A stretch of 35,441 nucleotides of DNA from Streptomyces turgidiscabies Car8 (GCF_000331005.1 NZ_AEJB01000684.1:1-35441), one strand, 5' to 3'. Counted from the first letter of the stretch, positions 15,568 to 23,827 are shown. Notes: generated from the sequence alone by a model not told the origin. Program-made: numbers and translations.

Positions 15568-17058
15568 ATGCCGCCTGTCACCCACGACGAGTGGCTCCGC
15601 CGAGCCAAGGCGCCGGCGGTGTACGGCGCACACCACATCGACGGCCGCGACGAACCCGGCGGCGGTGCCACCTTCGCCGTCGTCTCGCCGCGCGACGGCC
15701 TGGTACTGACCGAGGTCGCCGACGGCGGGCCCGCCGAGGTGGACGCAGCCGTGGCCGCCGCCCGCCGGGCCTTCGACACCGGCCCCTGGCCGCGCCTGGC
15801 GCCCACCGAACGAGGCCGGGTACTGCTGCGGTTCGCCGAACTCCTCGAAGAACAGCGCGAGTCGCTCGCCCTGACGGTCACCCTGGAGATGGGCAAGCCG
15901 ATCACGGACGCGCACGACATCGAACTGCGCGCCGCCATCAACACCTTCCGCTGGTACGGGCAGTTGGCCGACAAACTCACCGACGAGTCCCCGCACACCG
16001 CACCTGACGCGCTGGCCCTCGTCACCCGTGAACCGGCCGGTGTCGTCGGGGCGGTCGTCCCCTGGAACTTCCCGCTCACGCTGGCCAGTTGGAAGGTGGC
16101 CCCGGCACTCGCCGCAGGCTGCACGGTCGTCCTCAAGCCCTCGGAGAACTCCCCCCTGTCGGCCCTCGTCCTCGGCCGGCTCGGCACCGAGGCCGGGCTG
16201 CCGCCGGGCGTCCTCAACGTCGTCGCCGGGGACGGCCCGGGAGCCGGGCGGGCGCTCGGGTTCCACCCCGACGTCGACGTAGTGGCGTTCACCGGCTCGA
16301 CGGCTGTGGGGCGCCACTTCCTGCGCTACTCCGCCGACTCCAACCTCAAGCGCGTCTGGCTGGAACTGGGCGGCAAGTCGCCCAACATCATCCTCCCCGA
16401 CGCCCCCGACCTGGAGAAGGCAGCAGCCACCGCCGCCTGGGGCATCTTCTTCAACCAGGGCGAGATGTGCACCGCACCCTCACGGCTCCTGGTCCACTCC
16501 GCCGTCGCCGAGCAGGTCACCGAGGCGATCGTCCGCCGGGCCCGCGAACTGCGCGTAGGCGACCCCCTTGACCCGGCCACGGAGATGGGCGCGCTGGTCG
16601 GGGAGGCCCACCTGGGCCGCGTACTCGACCACATCGGCACGGGCACCCAGGAGGGCGCCCGGCTGCGCACCGGCGGCACCCGCGTCCTGGAGAACACGGG
16701 CGGCAGCTACCTGGAGCCCACCGTGTTCGACCAGGTCGGCCCAGGCTCCCGCCTGGCCCGCGAGGAGATCTTCGGCCCGGTCCTGTCCGTCCTCACCTTC
16801 GACGACGTGGACGAGGCGGTACGGCTGGCCAACGACACCGAGTACGGCCTCGCAGCCGGCCTGTGGACCTCGAACCTCACCACCGCCCACCAGGTCTCAC
16901 GGGCGCTGAAGGCGGGCACGGTCTGGGTCAACTGCTACGAGGAGGGCGACCTGACAGTGCCCTTCGGCGGCATGAAGCAGTCGGGCAACGGCCGCGACAA
17001 GTCCGCGCACGCCCTGGAGAAGTACACCGAGCTCAAGACCACCTGGATCCAGCTGTGA
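15568..17058 (+). CDS. puuC: PuuC-like gamma-glutamyl-gamma-aminobutyraldehyde dehydrogenase
   Basis: A 496-residue aldehyde dehydrogenase with Asn167 (PWNFP), Lys190, Glu266 (LELGGKSP) and catalytic Cys301 (GEMCTAPS). The C-terminus KSAHALEKYTELKTTWI closely matches the end of E. coli PuuC. In the Puu route this enzyme oxidises the aldehyde of a gamma-glutamylated amine to the acid. GGAGG (15558-15562) is 5 bases before the ATG. The stop overlaps the start of the gamma-glutamyl hydrolase gene by 4 bases, so the two products are made together. The exact aldehyde is uncertain, since the partner oxidase PuuB is absent from the window. Confidence 0.88.
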   Translation: MPPVTHDEWLRRAKAPAVYGAHHIDGRDEPGGGATFAVVSPRDGLVLTEVADGGPAEVDAAVAAARRAFDTGPWPRLAPTERGRVLLRFAELLEEQRESLALTVTLEMGKPITDAHDIELRAAINTFRWYGQLADKLTDESPHTAPDALALVTREPAGVVGAVVPWNFPLTLASWKVAPALAAGCTVVLKPSENSPLSALVLGRLGTEAGLPPGVLNVVAGDGPGAGRALGFHPDVDVVAFTGSTAVGRHFLRYSADSNLKRVWLELGGKSPNIILPDAPDLEKAAATAAWGIFFNQGEMCTAPSRLLVHSAVAEQVTEAIVRRARELRVGDPLDPATEMGALVGEAHLGRVLDHIGTGTQEGARLRTGGTRVLENTGGSYLEPTVFDQVGPGSRLAREEIFGPVLSVLTFDDVDEAVRLANDTEYGLAAGLWTSNLTTAHQVSRALKAGTVWVNCYEEGDLTVPFGGMKQSGNGRDKSAHALEKYTELKTTWIQL

Positions 17059-17774
17059 CCCGTGACGCGGCAAGACCCCTCATCGCGATCCCGGCCCGCT
17101 TCTCCGCCACCACCTCCGCCCTGCGGTACGCCGCCGAGGTCAACGCCCGTGCCCTGGTCGAGGCCGTCTGGCGGGCGGGCGGCGAACCGGCGACGATCCA
17201 TCCCGCGCCGGGCACCGACCCCGAGGTCGCCGCCCGCCTCGCCCGCTTCGACGGTGTCCTGCTCCCCGGCGGCGGCGACCTCGCCCCACACCGCTACGGC
17301 GCCGCCGACACCCACGACACGGTGTACGACGTCGACGACCTCCAGGACACCTTCGACCTCCAAGTCGCCCGTGGCGCACTGGAGTCGGGAGTCCCACTGC
17401 TCGCGATCTGCCGCGGCCTGCAGGTCGTCAACGTCGCCCTGGGCGGCACCCTGCACCAGGACATGGGCGGCCCCGACCGCGAACACCGGCACGTTGTCCA
17501 CCCGGTGACGATCCGTCAGGGATCGCTGCTGGCAGAGGTGTCCGGCGCCGAGAAGGCGGAGGTGTCCTGCTACCACCACCAGCACGTCGACCGCCCCGGC
17601 ACCGGCCTCCAAGTAACGGCGACGGCGGCCGACGGCACGATCGAGGCACTCGAACTCCCGGACACCCGAGCCTGGTTCACGGCCGTGCAATGGCACCCCG
17701 AGGACACCGCACACCGGGACCCGACCCAACAGGCCCTGTTCGACGCGCTGGTACAGGCGTCCCGCACCGACTGA
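17055..17774 (+). CDS. PuuD-like gamma-glutamyl hydrolase (class I amidotransferase fold)
   Basis: A 239-residue class I glutamine amidotransferase-like hydrolase. The oxyanion region LLPGGGDLAPHRYG (69-82), nucleophile Cys119 in AICRGLQVVNVALGG, and His214-Pro-Glu216 in VQWHPED complete the Cys-His-Glu triad. PuuD removes the glutamyl group from gamma-glutamyl-GABA; similar enzymes act as gamma-glutamylanilide amidases in aniline pathways. The GTG start lies in the GTGA overlap with the PuuC-like gene. It would reverse the ligase step once the amine's side chain or ring has been oxidised. Confidence 0.9.
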   Translation: MTRDAARPLIAIPARFSATTSALRYAAEVNARALVEAVWRAGGEPATIHPAPGTDPEVAARLARFDGVLLPGGGDLAPHRYGAADTHDTVYDVDDLQDTFDLQVARGALESGVPLLAICRGLQVVNVALGGTLHQDMGGPDREHRHVVHPVTIRQGSLLAEVSGAEKAEVSCYHHQHVDRPGTGLQVTATAADGTIEALELPDTRAWFTAVQWHPEDTAHRDPTQQALFDALVQASRTD

Positions 17775-17849
17775 GCCGACGGCGAGACGGGGGGCGGCGA
17801 GGATCAGGAGCGGGCGTGCGGGCGTGCGGGCCCGCAGGTGTGCGGAGAC

Positions 17850-17873
17850 GGTGCGCGGATGACCCCGCGCACC
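17850..17873. terminator. Hairpin between convergent genes
   Basis: GGTGCGCGG (17850-17858) and CCGCGCACC (17865-17873) form a perfect 9-bp stem with a 6-base loop. It lies between the convergent ends of the PuuD-like gene (17774) and the amidohydrolase (17968), suitable as a bidirectional terminator. A 12-bp palindrome TGCGGGCCCGCA (17825-17836) lies just upstream. Confidence 0.55.
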
Positions 17874-17875
17874 AC

Positions 17876-17909
17876 AAGGGGCGCGGGGAACCGCGCGACC
17901 AGCCCCCAC
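17876..17909 (-). repeat. Streptomyces-type GC-rich intergenic repeat, copy 2
   Basis: GGGGCGCGGGGAACCGCGCG and its flanks are the reverse complement of the repeat at 9892-9930 with small differences. It directly follows the 17850-17873 hairpin in the 193-base convergent gap. Confidence 0.6.
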
Positions 17910-17967
17910 GGGCCGGCAGCCGAAGAACCGCCGACTCACCCACTCACCCGCCCGCCCCGCGGAGCGC

Positions 17968-19668
17968 TCAGCCCCGTTCGAAGACCACCCGCCCGTCGAA
18001 CACCGTGAGGTCCACCTCGACCCCGGTGATGTCGTGCGGGTCGAGACCGAGCAGGGGGCGGTCCAGGACGCACAGGTCCGCGACCGAGCCCGGTTCGATG
18101 GTGCCCTTCCAGTCGTCCGCGAAGTCCTGCCAGGCCGGGGTGGCCGTGTAGGCGCGCAGTGCCTCGGCGAGTGTCACGCACTGCTCGGGGCCGCTGGGCC
18201 TGCCGCTGGCCTTCGACTCGCGCAGCAGCATCGCGGCCACCCCCTGGCGCCAGTCCGGCCTGGTGATCGGCGCGTCGGAACTCGCGCACACCCGTACCCC
18301 GGCCTGGATCGCCGACCGCACCGGCCACTGGTACGCCGACCGTACGGGTCCCACGACCTCGTCCATCAGGTCGGAGATGGTCCACTTGATGGCGGGGTTC
18401 ATGTTGACCCCGTATTCGTGCGCCGCCAGTTTCGCCAGGCTGTCGGGGCCGATGAAGTCGCCGTGGATGACGTAGTGCCGGGCGTCGGCGCGGGGCGCGG
18501 CGGTCTCGGCGGCAAGAAACGCGTCGACGACGGTGTCGATCGCCCGGTCGCCCGTGACATGCACGCCGAGCTGGAAACCGGCCTCGTGCGCGACCCGGAT
18601 CATCTCCCGCAACTCGTCCACCTGCAGCGCGGGCGTGGCCCCGTGTACGCACAGCGCGCCGTGACCGCCCTCGGGATACGGGTCGTTCATCCAGGCCGTA
18701 CGGTTCGGCGGCACCCCGTCGGCGAAGATCTTGACGCCGATGGCGTTGAGGAGCCGGGGGTCGGCCGACTCCGGCCGGCGCAGCTCGGCGAGACCCTTGC
18801 GTACGTCGTCGGCGGAGCCGCCCATCGGCGCGGGCAGCAGCAGCACGCTGATCCGGGCGTCCAGTTCACCTTCCGCGGCCAGTTCGGCGTACGCCGTCCA
18901 GTTGTCGGTGCTCAGCCCGCCGAAGAAGGTCCCGGCACCGCCCGGCCCGAGACCGGGCTCGGTGTAACTGGTGATCCCACGCGAGTGCAGTTCGCGGACG
19001 ACCCCCTGGATGGCCCGGCGTCGCTCGGCGACGGTGGGGGAGGGGAGGCCGGCCTGCACGAGCCCTTGGGCTGCCTCGCGCAGGATGCCGGTGGGCTGCC
19101 CGTCCGCGCCGAGGTCGATGACGCCGCCGCCCGGCGCCGTACTGTCCGCGTCGATCCCGCACGCACGCAGCGCCGCGGTGTTGAGCCACGCCATGTGGGA
19201 GGAGAAGTCGGTCAGACAGACCGGGTGGTCCGGCGCGACCGCGTCCAGGTCTCCGCGGTGCGGGAGCCGCCGTGGGTCTTCCAGGCACTCCGTCAGGTAT
19301 CCGGGATCCCAGCCCAGACCGACCACCCACGCGCCGGGCGGCGCCTCCCCGACCGCCCGCCGCACGACCTCGGCGATGTCGGCGATCGAGCCGACGGAAG
19401 GATGGCCGACGTCGATGGCGAAGGGCGGCTTCGTCATTCCGTAGGCGGCCCCGTGCAGATGGGAGTCGTTGATGCCGGGCAGGACCGTACGTCCGTCGAG
19501 TTCGACGACGCGGGTGTCCGGGCCGGCGAGGGCGCGTACCTCGGCGTCGGTCCCGACGGCGACGATGTCCCGGCCGCGCACGGCGACGCCTTCCGCCACG
19601 GTGAAGTCGCCGTCGACGGTGAGCACCTGACCGCCGGTCAGGATCAGGGTGGGAGAGCTGTCGCTCAC
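17968..19668 (-). CDS. Amidohydrolase family 3 (YtcJ-like) metal-dependent hydrolase
   Basis: A 566-residue amidohydrolase-3 protein. The N-terminal cap VLTVDGDFTVAEGVAV and LPGINDSHLHGA give the HxH metal pair (about 69-71); further motifs are GVKIFADGVPPNRTAWM, GVHVTGDRAIDTV with a metal-site His, and the late ASSDAPIT aspartate. The start is GTG 19668, with AAAGAGG 7 bases upstream; the longer frame to 19758 has no ribosome site. Family members cleave amide, carbamate or formamide bonds. It is the last gene of the ribose-type ABC operon (103-base gap), so it may hydrolyse the imported compound, perhaps freeing an amine for the neighbouring catabolic cluster. Confidence 0.88.
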   Translation of the reverse strand: MSDSSPTLILTGGQVLTVDGDFTVAEGVAVRGRDIVAVGTDAEVRALAGPDTRVVELDGRTVLPGINDSHLHGAAYGMTKPPFAIDVGHPSVGSIADIAEVVRRAVGEAPPGAWVVGLGWDPGYLTECLEDPRRLPHRGDLDAVAPDHPVCLTDFSSHMAWLNTAALRACGIDADSTAPGGGVIDLGADGQPTGILREAAQGLVQAGLPSPTVAERRRAIQGVVRELHSRGITSYTEPGLGPGGAGTFFGGLSTDNWTAYAELAAEGELDARISVLLLPAPMGGSADDVRKGLAELRRPESADPRLLNAIGVKIFADGVPPNRTAWMNDPYPEGGHGALCVHGATPALQVDELREMIRVAHEAGFQLGVHVTGDRAIDTVVDAFLAAETAAPRADARHYVIHGDFIGPDSLAKLAAHEYGVNMNPAIKWTISDLMDEVVGPVRSAYQWPVRSAIQAGVRVCASSDAPITRPDWRQGVAAMLLRESKASGRPSGPEQCVTLAEALRAYTATPAWQDFADDWKGTIEPGSVADLCVLDRPLLGLDPHDITGVEVDLTVFDGRVVFERG

Positions 19669-19688
19669 GCGGAAACCTCTTTCATGGA

Positions 19689-19740
19689 GTTCACGGTGTT
19701 GATGGAGCCGGCAGCCCTGCTGGTGTTGACCGGGTTCACA
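19689..19740 (-). promoter_or_regulatory. Mirrored repeats upstream of the amidohydrolase
   Basis: GTTCAC-GGTGTTGA (19689-19702) and GGTGTTGAC then GTTCAC (19722-19739) place the same two words in mirrored order. The second set forms an imperfect 17-bp palindrome, TGTTGACCGGGTTCACA. They occupy the 103-base gap between the permease stop and the amidohydrolase start and could be an operator for an internal promoter; no clear -35/-10 was found. Confidence 0.3.
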
Positions 19741-19771
19741 ACCGAAAGGTCGACACATCGGCCACAGCGGT

Positions 19772-20752
19772 TCACCGGGCCGACCGGGGTGCGAAGTGGG
19801 CGAGCGCGGCCCCCGCCACCAGAGCGGTCCCCTGTGCCATCTGCTGCCAGAAGGTGGGCACGTCGAGCAGTGTCAGCCCGTTCTGCAGGCTGCCGAGGAA
19901 CAGCACGCCGAGCAGTACTCCCAGGACCGACCCCGAACCACCGCTCAGTGCGACCCCGCCCAGCAGTACCGCGGTCAGCACGGTCAGCTCGAACCCGGCC
20001 CCCGAGGTCCCGCCGACGGCGCTGTCCAGGACGGACGCCTTGATGGCTCCGGCGAGCGCGGCGGCCACGCCGGTGACGACGAAGAGCGCGAAAGGCGTAC
20101 GCCGGACGCTGATGCCGGACAGATACGCGGCCTCCCGGTTGACGCCGATCGCGAAGACGTGGCGCCCGGCCGGCGTGAGCGCCAGGAACAGGGCGCCCGC
20201 GACCAGCACGGCCACCGCGATGACGACCGGCGCCGCGATCCCCGCGATCCGCGACCCGCCGAGCCACGCGAACCCGGCGCCGAACCCGCTGAGCGGCAAC
20301 GGGAAGAGCTGCTGCGCCAGTCCGCGTACGGCGGTGAGCATGCCCAGCGTCACGATGAACGCCGACAGGCCGAAGTAGCAGCACAGCACGCCGTTCACGG
20401 CACCGACCGCGGCCCCGGCGGCCAGTCCGCCCAGCACGGCGACCACCGGCGACTGCCCCTGGCCGGCCAGCCAGCCGGCGACCAGCCCGCCGAGGGCGAG
20501 CGTCGAACCGACGGACAGATCGAGATACCCGCTGATCACCAGCAGCGCGAGCGGCACGGCGACGATGGCGAGGGTGGCCGCGTCGGTGGCGATCCCGCGC
20601 AGATTGGCCGGGTCGAGGAAACTTCCCGTGGACACCTGGAACACCAGCACCATCACGGCCAGCACCAGGATCAGCGGATGCCGTCGCACGGTGCCGAGAC
20701 CGCCGACGGCGAGGGCGCGCGGGCGCACGAGGACGGAGTCGGCGGTGGTCAT
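19772..20752 (-). CDS. ABC transporter permease, ribose/RbsC type
   Basis: A 326-residue membrane protein with about 9-10 hydrophobic segments and the BPD_transp_2 signatures: SGYLDLSVGSTLALGGLVAG (about 74-93), GAVNGVLCCYFGLSAFIVTLGML (about 116-138) and a late GGVALSGGSGSVLGVLLG loop. Such permeases form homodimers for uptake of sugars, nucleosides or autoinducer-like compounds. AAGGAG precedes the ATG, whose ATGA overlaps the ATPase stop. No second permease is present, which is normal for this type. The substrate is unknown. Confidence 0.92.
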   Translation of the reverse strand: MTTADSVLVRPRALAVGGLGTVRRHPLILVLAVMVLVFQVSTGSFLDPANLRGIATDAATLAIVAVPLALLVISGYLDLSVGSTLALGGLVAGWLAGQGQSPVVAVLGGLAAGAAVGAVNGVLCCYFGLSAFIVTLGMLTAVRGLAQQLFPLPLSGFGAGFAWLGGSRIAGIAAPVVIAVAVLVAGALFLALTPAGRHVFAIGVNREAAYLSGISVRRTPFALFVVTGVAAALAGAIKASVLDSAVGGTSGAGFELTVLTAVLLGGVALSGGSGSVLGVLLGVLFLGSLQNGLTLLDVPTFWQQMAQGTALVAGAALAHFAPRSAR

Positions 20753-22449
20753 ACTTCTCCTTCGGCGGGGGCGGACCGCTGGTGTGCGGGTGCGGGTGCG
20801 GCATCCGAGTCGCCTGAGTTGTGCGAGTTCTCCGAGTGCACCGGCGGATCGGCGGAGGCGTCGTGCACGGCCGACAGCAGGGCCTCCTCGGTGAGTTCGG
20901 CTCCGGACAGTTCACCGACGACCCGGCCTCCGGCGACGACGAGGCAGCGGTCGGCGAGCGCGACGATCTCCTCCGGGTCGCTGGACGCGAACAGCACGGC
21001 CGTGCCCCGGTCGGCGCCGAGCGAGCGCACGACCTGGTAGATCTCCTGCCGGGCCCCCACGTCGACGCCCTGGGTCGGTTCGTCGAGGAGCAGCACGCGC
21101 ACGTCGTGGGAATCGTTGATCCAGCGGCCGAGGACCAGCTTCTGCTGGTTGCCGCCGGAGAACGAGGCCGCGGGCAACCGGGGCCGCACCGGGCGCAGGC
21201 CCACCGCCCCGGCCACCGCGTCGAACAGCCGCCGCTCGGCGCCGAGTGCCCGTACGCCGTACCGGGCAAGGGGGCGGACCGCCGGAAGCAGCGCGTTGTC
21301 CCGGGCACTCAGGGCCGGGAACAGCCCCTGTCTGCGCCGGTCCGCCGGTACGAGGGCGATGCCGGCGGCCAGCGCGTCGCCGGGCCGGACGGCCCTGACG
21401 GTACGGTCACCGACCCGCACGGTGCCGCCGGACGCGCGGCGCCTGCCGTACAGGGTCTCCAGGATGCGCGTACGGCCGGAACCGATGAGCCCGTACAGGC
21501 CGACGCGTTCACCGCTGCCCACGGTGAGGGTGACGGGTCCGAAGCCGGGGCCGCGCAGGCCCTCCAGCACCAGGCCTCCGTCGGGGAAGCCCACACCCCG
21601 CGCCACTGGAGAGGCGGGGGAGTTGGTGGCGCGGGGTGTGGTGTCGGTGGCGGTATCAGTGCCGGTATGGGTATCGGGGCCGGGAGACTCGGTGCCCGTC
21701 GGCCGGTCCCCGCCCGGTGCGGCCGCCGGTCGTCCGGCGATGGCGGCGACCAGTTCCCGTCGGCGCCGTCCGGCGCCCACCGCGTGATGGGCGACCCGGC
21801 CGTCCCGCAGGACGGTGACCGCGTCCGCGAGCCGTTCGACCTCCGCCAGCAGATGGGTGACGTAGACGATGGCCAGTCCCTGGGCGCGCAGATCCTCGAC
21901 CCGTTCGGCGAGGGCGTCGCTCTCGGCGGCGGACAGGGCGGCGGTCGGTTCGTCCAGGACCAGGACCGAGGCGCTGCGGCTGAGCGCCTTGGCGATCTCC
22001 ACCAACTGGCGCTGCCCCATGGAGAGTTCGCCGACCCGGTCGCGTGGCGAGCAGGTCGCCGCCACGCGTTCCAGAAGTCCGGCGGCGACCTCGTCCTGGG
22101 CGCGGCGGTCGATCCGGCCGTACCGGGTCCACTCCTGGCCGAGAAAGATGTTCTCGGCGACGGTGAGCGCGTCGACCACGCTCAGCGTCTGGAAGATGAT
22201 CGCCACCCCCGCCGCGATCGACTCGCGCGGGCTCAGCCGCTCGTACGCCCGTCCGCCGACCTCGATGGTGCCCGCGTCCGGCGGGAACGCGCCGCCGAGG
22301 CACTTGATGAGGGTGGACTTGCCGGCGCCGTTGTGGCCGAGCAAGGCGTGGACCTGTCCCATCGGCACGGTCAGGTCCACGCCGTCCAGGGCCCGGACCC
22401 CGCCGAAGGACTTGGTCAGTCCGCGGATCCGGAGACTCGGCTCGGTCAT
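20749..22449 (-). CDS. ABC transporter double ATPase, RbsA type
   Basis: A 566-residue protein with two fused nucleotide-binding domains. The first has Walker A GHNGAGKST, signature LSMGQRQ and Walker B VLVLDEPTAAL. The second has the altered Walker A GLIGSGRT usual for this family, signature FSGGNQQKL and Walker B VLLLDEPTQGVDVG. Between them (about 245-290) is an unusually long linker rich in Thr, Pro and Gly (TGTDTATDTTPRA), longer than in typical RbsA (about 500 residues). It follows the binding protein by 9 bases and overlaps the permease by 4, so all three are co-transcribed. Confidence 0.93.
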   Translation of the reverse strand: MTEPSLRIRGLTKSFGGVRALDGVDLTVPMGQVHALLGHNGAGKSTLIKCLGGAFPPDAGTIEVGGRAYERLSPRESIAAGVAIIFQTLSVVDALTVAENIFLGQEWTRYGRIDRRAQDEVAAGLLERVAATCSPRDRVGELSMGQRQLVEIAKALSRSASVLVLDEPTAALSAAESDALAERVEDLRAQGLAIVYVTHLLAEVERLADAVTVLRDGRVAHHAVGAGRRRRELVAAIAGRPAAAPGGDRPTGTESPGPDTHTGTDTATDTTPRATNSPASPVARGVGFPDGGLVLEGLRGPGFGPVTLTVGSGERVGLYGLIGSGRTRILETLYGRRRASGGTVRVGDRTVRAVRPGDALAAGIALVPADRRRQGLFPALSARDNALLPAVRPLARYGVRALGAERRLFDAVAGAVGLRPVRPRLPAASFSGGNQQKLVLGRWINDSHDVRVLLLDEPTQGVDVGARQEIYQVVRSLGADRGTAVLFASSDPEEIVALADRCLVVAGGRVVGELSGAELTEEALLSAVHDASADPPVHSENSHNSGDSDAAPAPAHQRSAPAEGEV

Positions 22450-22458
22450 GACGTTCCC

Positions 22459-23493
22459 CTAGCCGTTCTGGGCGAGCAGGGCGTCGATCTTCGCCGTGTC
22501 CCGGGGGCCGACGAGTGCGATCGGCACCTCCACACCGGGGTCGGCCTTGCCCGCGGCGACCGCGAGCGGGACGTCGACGATGGCGTTCGCGATGTCCTGT
22601 GGGGCGAGGGCGGCGGAGGCGCGGTAGAAGGTGCCCTGTTTGATCGCGAGGAGCGAGGGCGCCGCTCCGTCCTGCCCGCCGACGAACGTCTTCGCGTCGT
22701 CCTTCGCCCGCCCGGTCTGCTCCAGCGCCTTGTAGCCGCCGTACGCCGCCGCGTCCGTGACCCCGAGGACCAGATTGAGGTCGGGATGCTTGGCCAGGAT
22801 GGCCTTCGTCCTGCTCAGGCCGGTGTCGGGGTCGATGGCCTGCTCCTGGGCGACCACGTCGACGCCGGGCGCCAGCTTGGTGAAGGCGTCGACCATGCCC
22901 TTGGTGCGTTCGCGGCCCAGTTCGATCGTACTGTCGGTGAGGAAGGCGATCTTGCCCTTGCCGCCGAGGTTCTCCAGCGCCCACCTGGCCGCCGCCTCGC
23001 CGAGCAGCGTGCCGCCCTCCCGGAAGCTGAACCGGATGTCGGCGCTCTGGTGTTCCAGCGTGCCGCCGTACGTCACCCAGATCAGGCCCGCGTCCAGCGC
23101 GGCCTTGGCCATCGGCTCGGCGGCCTCGAACACCATCGGGAACGACACGATCGCGGGCGTCTTGCGGGCGACCCACGTGGTGAGGTTGGTCGCCTGGGTG
23201 TCGGCGCTGCTGCCGTCGCTCGTCGTCAGCAGGGAGACTCCGTGCTTCTTCGCGGCGGCGGTGGAAAGCTTCACCAGCGTTGCGTATAGCGGGAGTTGGG
23301 TGAACGGGTAGTCCAGGCCGATCTTCGTCAGGGGCTCACCGGACCCCTTGCCGTCGGCGGCCTTCTGCCCTGACGACGCCGTGTCGCCGCCGGGCGCCGA
23401 ACAGCCGGCGGCGGCGAGGGCGAGGGCCGCGCCGGACCAGGCGAGGAACTGTCTGCGCGAGGCCGCGGAGCCGGCGAACGGGGATGAGGTCAT
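22459..23493 (-). CDS. Substrate-binding lipoprotein, ribose/Peripla_BP_4 type
   Basis: A 344-residue extracellular binding protein. The signal carries a twin-arginine motif SRRQFLAWSG and a lipobox AAAGC with the lipidated Cys31, so it is probably a Tat-exported lipoprotein. The mature part has the two-lobe sugar-binding fold (KIGLDYPFTQLPLY, LNLVLGVTDAAAYGGYKAL). The start is ATG 23493, with GGGAGAG 7 bases upstream; the open frame upstream to 23967 is not coding. It is the first gene of the leftward ABC-amidohydrolase operon and divergent from the LuxR regulator. I found no good promoter for it in the 334-base gap. Confidence 0.92.
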   Translation of the reverse strand: MTSSPFAGSAASRRQFLAWSGAALALAAAGCSAPGGDTASSGQKAADGKGSGEPLTKIGLDYPFTQLPLYATLVKLSTAAAKKHGVSLLTTSDGSSADTQATNLTTWVARKTPAIVSFPMVFEAAEPMAKAALDAGLIWVTYGGTLEHQSADIRFSFREGGTLLGEAAARWALENLGGKGKIAFLTDSTIELGRERTKGMVDAFTKLAPGVDVVAQEQAIDPDTGLSRTKAILAKHPDLNLVLGVTDAAAYGGYKALEQTGRAKDDAKTFVGGQDGAAPSLLAIKQGTFYRASAALAPQDIANAIVDVPLAVAAGKADPGVEVPIALVGPRDTAKIDALLAQNG

Positions 23494-23742
23494 GGCGGTG
23501 CTCTCCCAGGGGATGTGCCCGTCGGGGACGGGCTGCGAGGGGTGTGGCGCGAGGTTCGTGACGCCGCCGGTCGGGAGGACAGGCTGTGCCGAACAGAAAA
23601 GCCCCCGCCGGCCCGCCGCACCATCCGTACAAATACCGACCCTGTCCCGAGCCCACTCTCCGGCCCTCATCCCGAGCGGGCCCGGCCCGTGATCCATCCC
23701 TTGGTGCGCCGGAACCGATCCGGTCACGTCCGGGTGAACGTC

Positions 23743-23783
23743 TTGTCCGGCAGGGGGTGCGGCCCTAGCGTTAGGGGCCAAAC
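23743..23783 (+). promoter_or_regulatory. LuxR-gene promoter with operator-like motif
   Basis: -35 TTGTCC (23743-23748), a 17-base spacer and -10 TAGCGT (23766-23771) are followed by GTTAGGGGCCAAAC (23770-23783), which differs at two of 14 positions from the ligase operator and keeps the invariant GCCAAACG. As at the ferredoxin promoter, the motif sits at the predicted start of transcription. Confidence 0.55.
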
Positions 23784-23827
23784 GACTTCGCTGCTGGATG
23801 ACTCCCGGGCAGCTCCCGGAGGCGCGC

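Noticed and set aside
20821..23289. Long open frame antisense to the ABC ATPase and binding protein (822 codons)
   Set aside because: No domain is visible, and the opposite strand encodes intact Walker motifs and a lipoprotein signal.
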